NCBI RefSeq assembly: GCF_020923435.1
Contig: NZ_CP087263.1
Coordinates: forward strand, 1,631,970 to 1,695,969
Direction of reading: 5' to 3'
Origin: Brevibacillus humidisoli
Lineage (GTDB): Bacteria; Bacillota; Bacilli; Brevibacillales; Brevibacillaceae
Length of the DNA stretch: 64,000 nucleotides
Below, piece after piece: positions 60,106-64,000 of the stretch. Every line of letters starts with the position of its first letter. Position 1 is the first letter of the stretch. The notes under the pieces were generated by a model. It was not told where the DNA came from. It saw nothing but the letters and a program-made list of their open reading frames with translations, and ran no database searches. The position numbers and the translations under genes are program-made.

Positions 60106-61275
60106 ATGTTGCAACTACAGCACGAGCGGGCGCCTGTACGCATTTATCTCTCTCCACCGCACCTGTGCGGGCGGGAGCAGTCGCTTCTCAACGAAGCATT
60201 GGCCTCCAACTGGATCGCCCCGCATGGCCCGCAGATTGAGTCATTTGAGCGAGAACTGGCGGGGTATACCGGAGCGGCGGGTGCCATCGCTCTCCAATCG
60301 GGTACGGCGGCGATTCATCTCGCGCTTCGTCTTGCGGAGGTAGGGGAGGGTGACACTGTATTATGTTCTACCCTTACATTTGTCGCCAGTGCCAATCCTA
60401 TCTTGTATCAGCGGGCAGAGCCCATTTTTGTCGATTCTGAGCCCAATTCCTGGAATATGTCTCCGGCAGCCTTGGAGCGTGCTTTAGCAGATGCCGTCCG
60501 CTCAGGCCGACGGCCCAAAGCCGTCATTGTCGTCAATCTGTACGGACAATCAGCAGACATGGACCCAATCCAGGAGTTGTGTACGGCCTACCGAGTGCCG
60601 CTGATCGAAGACGCGGCAGAGTCACTTGGCGCTACCTACCAAGGCAAGATGAGCGGCACACTGGGCCGCTATGGAATCTATTCGTTTAACGGCAACAAAA
60701 TCATCACCACCTCTGGCGGCGGGGCGCTGGTCAGCGATGATCTGGAAGCGTTGGAGCAGGCCCGCTATTGGGCGACACAGGCCCGTCTGCCGCTACCATA
60801 CTACCAACATGGTGAACTGGGTTACAACTATCGCATGAGCAACTTGTTGGCAGCAGTAGGGAGAGCCCAACTGAGCGTAGTGGAAGAACGAATTTTAGCG
60901 CGGAGAAAAATCTTTGGCAGGTATCAGGAGGAGTTGTCGGAGATCCCAGGCGTCGATTTTATGCCGGAAGCGGCTTACGGGCGCTGCACCCGGTGGCTGA
61001 GCACTGCGACCATCGACGAACGTCTTTCTGTCAAACCGGCTGAACTGATCGAAGCACTGGAAGCAGACAACATCGAGGCTCGTCACGTATGGAAACCGCT
61101 GCACCGGCAGCCGCTGTTTGCAAACTGTCCGTATTACCCGCACAGCGAGCGGGAGAGCGTATCGGACCATCTGTTCTCCAGCGGAATCTGTCTGCCTTCC
61201 GGCTCCAATCTGACTGACGATGAACAGACCAGAGTGATAGCCTGCTTAAAACAGGTGCTGAAGCAAAGAGGGTGA
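60106..61275 (+). CDS. DegT/DnrJ/EryC1-type sugar aminotransferase (PglE-like)
   Basis: This 389-residue PLP enzyme transfers an amino group to a nucleotide 4-keto sugar. IYLSPPHLCGREQSLLNEALASNWIAPHGP is close to PglE and WbpE N-termini (shown in part), the PLP-binding Lys is in SFNGNKIITTSGGG, and EDAAESLGA is the cofactor motif. I chose the ATG at 60106 with AAAGAGAAGG upstream; an ATG at 59986 overlapping the previous stop would add 40 residues without family character. It pairs with the dehydratase starting at 63639 for UDP-4-amino sugar formation. Confidence 0.9.
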   Translation: MLQLQHERAPVRIYLSPPHLCGREQSLLNEALASNWIAPHGPQIESFERELAGYTGAAGAIALQSGTAAIHLALRLAEVGEGDTVLCSTLTFVASANPILYQRAEPIFVDSEPNSWNMSPAALERALADAVRSGRRPKAVIVVNLYGQSADMDPIQELCTAYRVPLIEDAAESLGATYQGKMSGTLGRYGIYSFNGNKIITTSGGGALVSDDLEALEQARYWATQARLPLPYYQHGELGYNYRMSNLLAAVGRAQLSVVEERILARRKIFGRYQEELSEIPGVDFMPEAAYGRCTRWLSTATIDERLSVKPAELIEALEADNIEARHVWKPLHRQPLFANCPYYPHSERESVSDHLFSSGICLPSGSNLTDDEQTRVIACLKQVLKQRG

Positions 61276-61284
61276 AGGGAGCAG

Positions 61285-62604
61285 ATGATAATGTACGACT
61301 ATCGGATGATAAGCAGACTGTACCATGCAGCAGGTTCAGCCTTTTTTCTGTTTTATCCCGATCAACTGACACAAAACGCATCACGCCTGCATGATGCATT
61401 CGCTAGACGATACGAACAGGTTGCGATCGCTTATTCCTACAAGACCAATTACCTGCCGTACCTGTGTACGGAAATGGATAGGTGGGGAGCGTACGCGGAA
61501 GTCGTATCCCGCTTGGAGTATCAGTTGGCCGAAACAATCGGGGTAGAACCTCAAAGGATCATCTTTAATGGTCCACTCAAGGATCTGGATGACATCTGCC
61601 TAGCCTTGGATAACAAGAGTATGCTTCATCTGGACTCGTTTTATGAGATTGATCATGTCAAGCACTATCGGGAGATACGTCCAGATCAACCGATCAGGGT
61701 AGGACTGCGGGTCAATTTTGATCTGTCTAAAAACGGCCACAGTCCCCTGCAAAATGGTTATCAACGGAGTCGCTTTGGCTTTTGTGTGGAAAATGGCAGC
61801 CTTCGAGAAGCAATCAGTCGATTGCGTCAAATCCCCAACCTCACAATTAATGGCCTGCACGCCCATTTCTCGACTAATCGCAGTCTCGAAGTCTACGAGC
61901 GAATCACCAGCCACCTCTGTCAGTTGGGACGGACATGGTTAGGCCAGGAACTGGAATACATCGATGTGGGGGGAGGCTTCTACGGACCTCTGCCAGACTC
62001 GTTTGGGGTGGATGATCCGCCCTCATTTGACGACTATGCACGTGTCATCTGCGACACGGTAAGCCGACAGTTGACTTCCTATGGCCTGACTCCGCTTTTA
62101 ATACTGGAACCGGGTGTTTCGCTCGTCGCTGACACGTTCCACTTTATTTGTCAGGTTATCGATCTGAAACAGATTGGCGATCAGACGTTCGTTCTGGTAG
62201 ATGGGAGTGTCCACAATGTGAAACCTACCATGCACAAAAAACCGCTGCCCGTTCAGGTGATCCGTCAGAACAACAACGATAATCGTCAGAGCGAACAGCT
62301 TTTTCACGTTGTCGGTTACACCTGCATGGAAAAAGATTATCTGAGTGAAAATTGTTTGGCGCCGCTGCCTCAGCCAGGCGATTTTTTGCAATTTGGACAT
62401 GTTGGTGCCTACACGATTGTGTTTCAGCCCCCGTTCATCCGGGAACGTCCTCCGATCGTGGCGGCAAGCGATGGAGGATATCTTTTAGTCAGGAAAAAAG
62501 AGAGGTTTGACCAGTTCTTCCCCGATCAGCTGCGGGAGTATCATCACGAGCTGCTGTTGCGTGATGTGCGTAGGGGGGTTGATGATGAATATTCTGCTCT
62601 GTAG
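61285..62604 (+). CDS. DapDC/alanine racemase-fold PLP enzyme
   Basis: This 439-residue protein has the fold-type III PLP architecture of diaminopimelate/ornithine decarboxylases. The PLP Lys is in AYSYKTNYLP, HAHFSTNRS is the conserved HxH segment, IDVGGGFYG the phosphate loop, and LEPGVSLVADT and HVGAYTIVFQPPF near the C-terminus match the family. It may decarboxylate or otherwise process an amino acid, a step not usually needed for polysaccharide. The next gene is an ATP-grasp ligase, so an amino acid or amine may be attached to the polymer or to a nucleotide sugar. Confidence 0.85.
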   Translation: MIMYDYRMISRLYHAAGSAFFLFYPDQLTQNASRLHDAFARRYEQVAIAYSYKTNYLPYLCTEMDRWGAYAEVVSRLEYQLAETIGVEPQRIIFNGPLKDLDDICLALDNKSMLHLDSFYEIDHVKHYREIRPDQPIRVGLRVNFDLSKNGHSPLQNGYQRSRFGFCVENGSLREAISRLRQIPNLTINGLHAHFSTNRSLEVYERITSHLCQLGRTWLGQELEYIDVGGGFYGPLPDSFGVDDPPSFDDYARVICDTVSRQLTSYGLTPLLILEPGVSLVADTFHFICQVIDLKQIGDQTFVLVDGSVHNVKPTMHKKPLPVQVIRQNNNDNRQSEQLFHVVGYTCMEKDYLSENCLAPLPQPGDFLQFGHVGAYTIVFQPPFIRERPPIVAASDGGYLLVRKKERFDQFFPDQLREYHHELLLRDVRRGVDDEYSAL

Positions 62605-63550
62605 TGTCGGCCGGCGGGTCCCAATCGTCGAGTACTTCTGTCGGGAGTTGGCAGGCAGCGGCAAAGTAGTGGCTGTCGACTGCAGCCGTTATGCTCCTGC
62701 CCTCTACGTCGCCGATCATTACGAAATCGTTCCGGCAATTGACGACCCCGCTTACCTCCCTGCTTTGCTGAAGATCTGTCGGCGGCATCGGATTCGTGGT
62801 GTGCTCTCCTTGATTGACCCAGAGCTGTCGCGGCTTTCTGCCGCTCGGGATGTTCTGCAAGAGGAAGGTGTGGAGTTGGTCGCTTCCTGTTATGAAGTGA
62901 ATGAACTCTGCCTCGACAAAAAGGCGATGTATGATTTTCTGACCAAACATGCGCTGCCCGCTGTTCCTACCTATGATCAGCTCGACGAGATTTTCGATGC
63001 CCTTGATAGCGGCAAACTCTCTTTTCCCTTGCTCTGTAAGCCGCGATGGGGGAGTGCCAGTATCGGCCTCCGACGTATCGACTCTCTCCAGCAGTTGGAC
63101 AGCCTGTGGTCCGATCCATCCCATCCGCATCTGGTTGTACAACCGTTTCTTACCGCTGCGGAGTACGGAATCGATGCGTACGTCGACCTTCACTCCAGTG
63201 AGCTCATCTCCATGTTTTGCAAGCAAAAAATCAATATGCGTGCCGGTGAAACGGATAAAGCAGTTTCGGTTCATAATCAATCGCTTGAGCAGTTAACGAC
63301 AGATTTGCTGTACGCGCTGCCGCTCAGAGGACCGATCGACATCGACTGCTTTCAAACCGATACGGGCTTCGTCATATCCGAGATCAATCCGCGCTTTGGA
63401 GGGGGATATCCACATGCTTACGAATGCGGTGTCAACTTTATCCGACTAATCCTCCACAATCTTGCCGGGATAGCCAACGTGCCCGGCGATTGCCGCACAT
63501 ATCCCGATGGAAGCATCATGGTCAAGTATGAGCAGATCCGGTTGCTGTAA
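62585..63550 (+). CDS. ATP-grasp ligase
   Basis: This 321-residue protein has a preATP-grasp domain (about 1-100; NILLCSVGRRVPIVEYF) and an ATP-grasp fold with LCKPRWGSASIGLRR, VVQPFLTAAEYGIDAY and the catalytic INPRFGGGYPHAYECGVNF. It resembles carbamoyl-phosphate-synthase-like and PylC-like enzymes that form amide bonds. ATG 62585, or 62582, has TAGGGGGG upstream and overlaps the preceding gene. With the DapDC-fold enzyme it may couple an amino acid-derived group to a sugar or peptide, an unusual feature for an exopolysaccharide locus. Confidence 0.88.
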   Translation: MNILLCSVGRRVPIVEYFCRELAGSGKVVAVDCSRYAPALYVADHYEIVPAIDDPAYLPALLKICRRHRIRGVLSLIDPELSRLSAARDVLQEEGVELVASCYEVNELCLDKKAMYDFLTKHALPAVPTYDQLDEIFDALDSGKLSFPLLCKPRWGSASIGLRRIDSLQQLDSLWSDPSHPHLVVQPFLTAAEYGIDAYVDLHSSELISMFCKQKINMRAGETDKAVSVHNQSLEQLTTDLLYALPLRGPIDIDCFQTDTGFVISEINPRFGGGYPHAYECGVNFIRLILHNLAGIANVPGDCRTYPDGSIMVKYEQIRLL

Positions 63551-63638
63551 AAAAATGCTGCTCATAAGAAAGGACGAAGGACATAAGTCCCAAATGGCTG
63601 GCATAGATAGAAAGTAAAACGAGTTGGGACGTGTTTTT

Positions 63639-64000
63639 ATGGGTTATCGACAAAGGCTGCTGTTCATGGGGTTGTCGGATGTGGCAATCGTTAGTCTGGC
63701 TGTTGCAATCGCTTATCTGGTATTGTCCGATCTATTTCGAATGTTTGACTCCCTTGTGATGTTTTACATACTGATTGGGCAAATCGGCTTTGTGATCGGT
63801 CTGCTTGCTTGGACAGAAATGTATCGCCCCGTGTTTAAGTACGCCAGTTATACGGAACTGATCGCAATCATCAAATCCGTCACAGTGGCAGAAGTATTGT
63901 TTTTTTGCTCTACATCGGTTGTACAGTATGCATTGTCGCAGATAGCCATTCCGCCGTCCTTCTATCTGATCTCATGGTCTTTTACGATTATTGGCATTGG
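63639..64000 (+). CDS. CapD/PglF-like polysaccharide biosynthesis protein, N-terminal part
   Basis: The frame from ATG 63639 is open to the window end and encodes about four membrane helices. SDVAIVSLAVAIAYLVLSDLF and the MYRPVFKYASYTELIAIIKSV linker (shown in parts) match the membrane domain of FlaA1/PglF/CapD nucleotide-sugar 4,6-dehydratases. Only the first 120 or so residues are present; the catalytic SDR part lies beyond the window. It would supply the 4-keto sugar for the PglE-like aminotransferase. The start has no strong ribosome site, so it may be off by a few codons. Confidence 0.75.
   Translation, partial: MGYRQRLLFMGLSDVAIVSLAVAIAYLVLSDLFRMFDSLVMFYILIGQIGFVIGLLAWTEMYRPVFKYASYTELIAIIKSVTVAEVLFFCSTSVVQYALSQIAIPPSFYLISWSFTIIGI

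Noticed and set aside
1-64000. Transposons, prophage, CRISPR arrays, tRNA or rRNA genes
   Set aside because: No transposase or integrase protein, regular spaced repeat array, or recognisable tRNA/rRNA sequence was seen on either strand.

Overview
The window reads as chromosomal DNA of a Gram-positive, spore-former-type Bacillota with fairly high G+C, plausibly Brevibacillus or another Paenibacillaceae-like genus. The signs are strong AGGAGG ribosome binding sites, frequent GTG and TTG starts, puc-type xanthine dehydrogenase genes, a YwqC/YwqD/YwqE-type polysaccharide control module and an SgrR-type regulator paired with an MFS transporter. Genus is an inference. No rRNA, tRNA, CRISPR array, transposase or integrase was seen.

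Layout. (1) 53-5317: a molybdenum hydroxylase operon of the xanthine dehydrogenase type, with MobA-like maturase, 2Fe-2S subunit, XdhC-like maturase, Mo subunit and FAD subunit. (2) 5314-34188: a large, tightly packed candidate natural-product cluster with two arms. The first arm (5314-15123, all +) has a KASIII enzyme and a Cys-to-Gln KASIII paralogue, a winged-helix regulator, a PhyH-type dioxygenase, a sugar isomerase-like protein, an M3-like metallopeptidase, a kinase/HAD/nucleotidyltransferase trio, a GT1 glycosyltransferase and a phosphopantetheinyl transferase. After a short minus-strand island (ArsR-like regulator and two small ORFs), the second arm (16821-34188) has an AraC regulator, two BtrH-like proteins, an acyl carrier protein, GalU, a PTPS-type pterin enzyme, an adenylation-carrier didomain, an SDR, a protein with M49-peptidase-like motifs, a divergent ArgG, a VioC/clavaminate-type oxygenase, an amidohydrolase with an apparent ATC start, a three-gene ABC exporter and two acyl-CoA dehydrogenase-like proteins. 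A convergent RidA gene lies inside this arm. The xanthine dehydrogenase operon runs into the cluster through an ATGA overlap, so the hydroxylase may be a tailoring enzyme of the cluster.

(3) 34.3-36.9 kb: a GyrI-like protein, a VanY-type carboxypeptidase and a beta-hydroxyacid dehydrogenase. (4) 37.3-44.2 kb: a sensor kinase with a solute-binding sensor domain, an NtrC-type sigma-54 activator, a sigma-54-like promoter with an inverted repeat upstream, a polar amino acid ABC transporter and an agmatinase-family hydrolase. Together these look like an amino-acid or guanidino-compound uptake and breakdown regulon. (5) 44.5-53 kb: a MATE pump, a broken MFS transporter beside an intact divergent SgrR-type regulator, a zinc alcohol dehydrogenase and an acyl-CoA synthetase. 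(6) 53.0-54.5 kb: a decayed gene with the N-terminal motif of eCIS-associated proteins. (7) 54.7 kb to the end: an exopolysaccharide operon with YwqE/YwqC/YwqD control, polymerase, glycosyltransferase, PglC-like initiating transferase, PglE-like aminotransferase, a DapDC-fold PLP enzyme, an ATP-grasp ligase and the start of a CapD/PglF-like dehydratase cut by the window edge.

How the cluster may work (inference). Carrier proteins are loaded by the adenylation domain and activated by the local AcpS. The KASIII pair, dehydrogenases and oxygenases build and modify the acyl or aminoacyl chain. The BtrH-like proteins move it to an acceptor that may be made by the sugar, nucleotidyl and GT1 genes, and the ABC exporter secretes the product. 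The PTPS, SDR, GalU and GT1 set would also fit a pterin glycoside branch. The product cannot be deduced from sequence alone.
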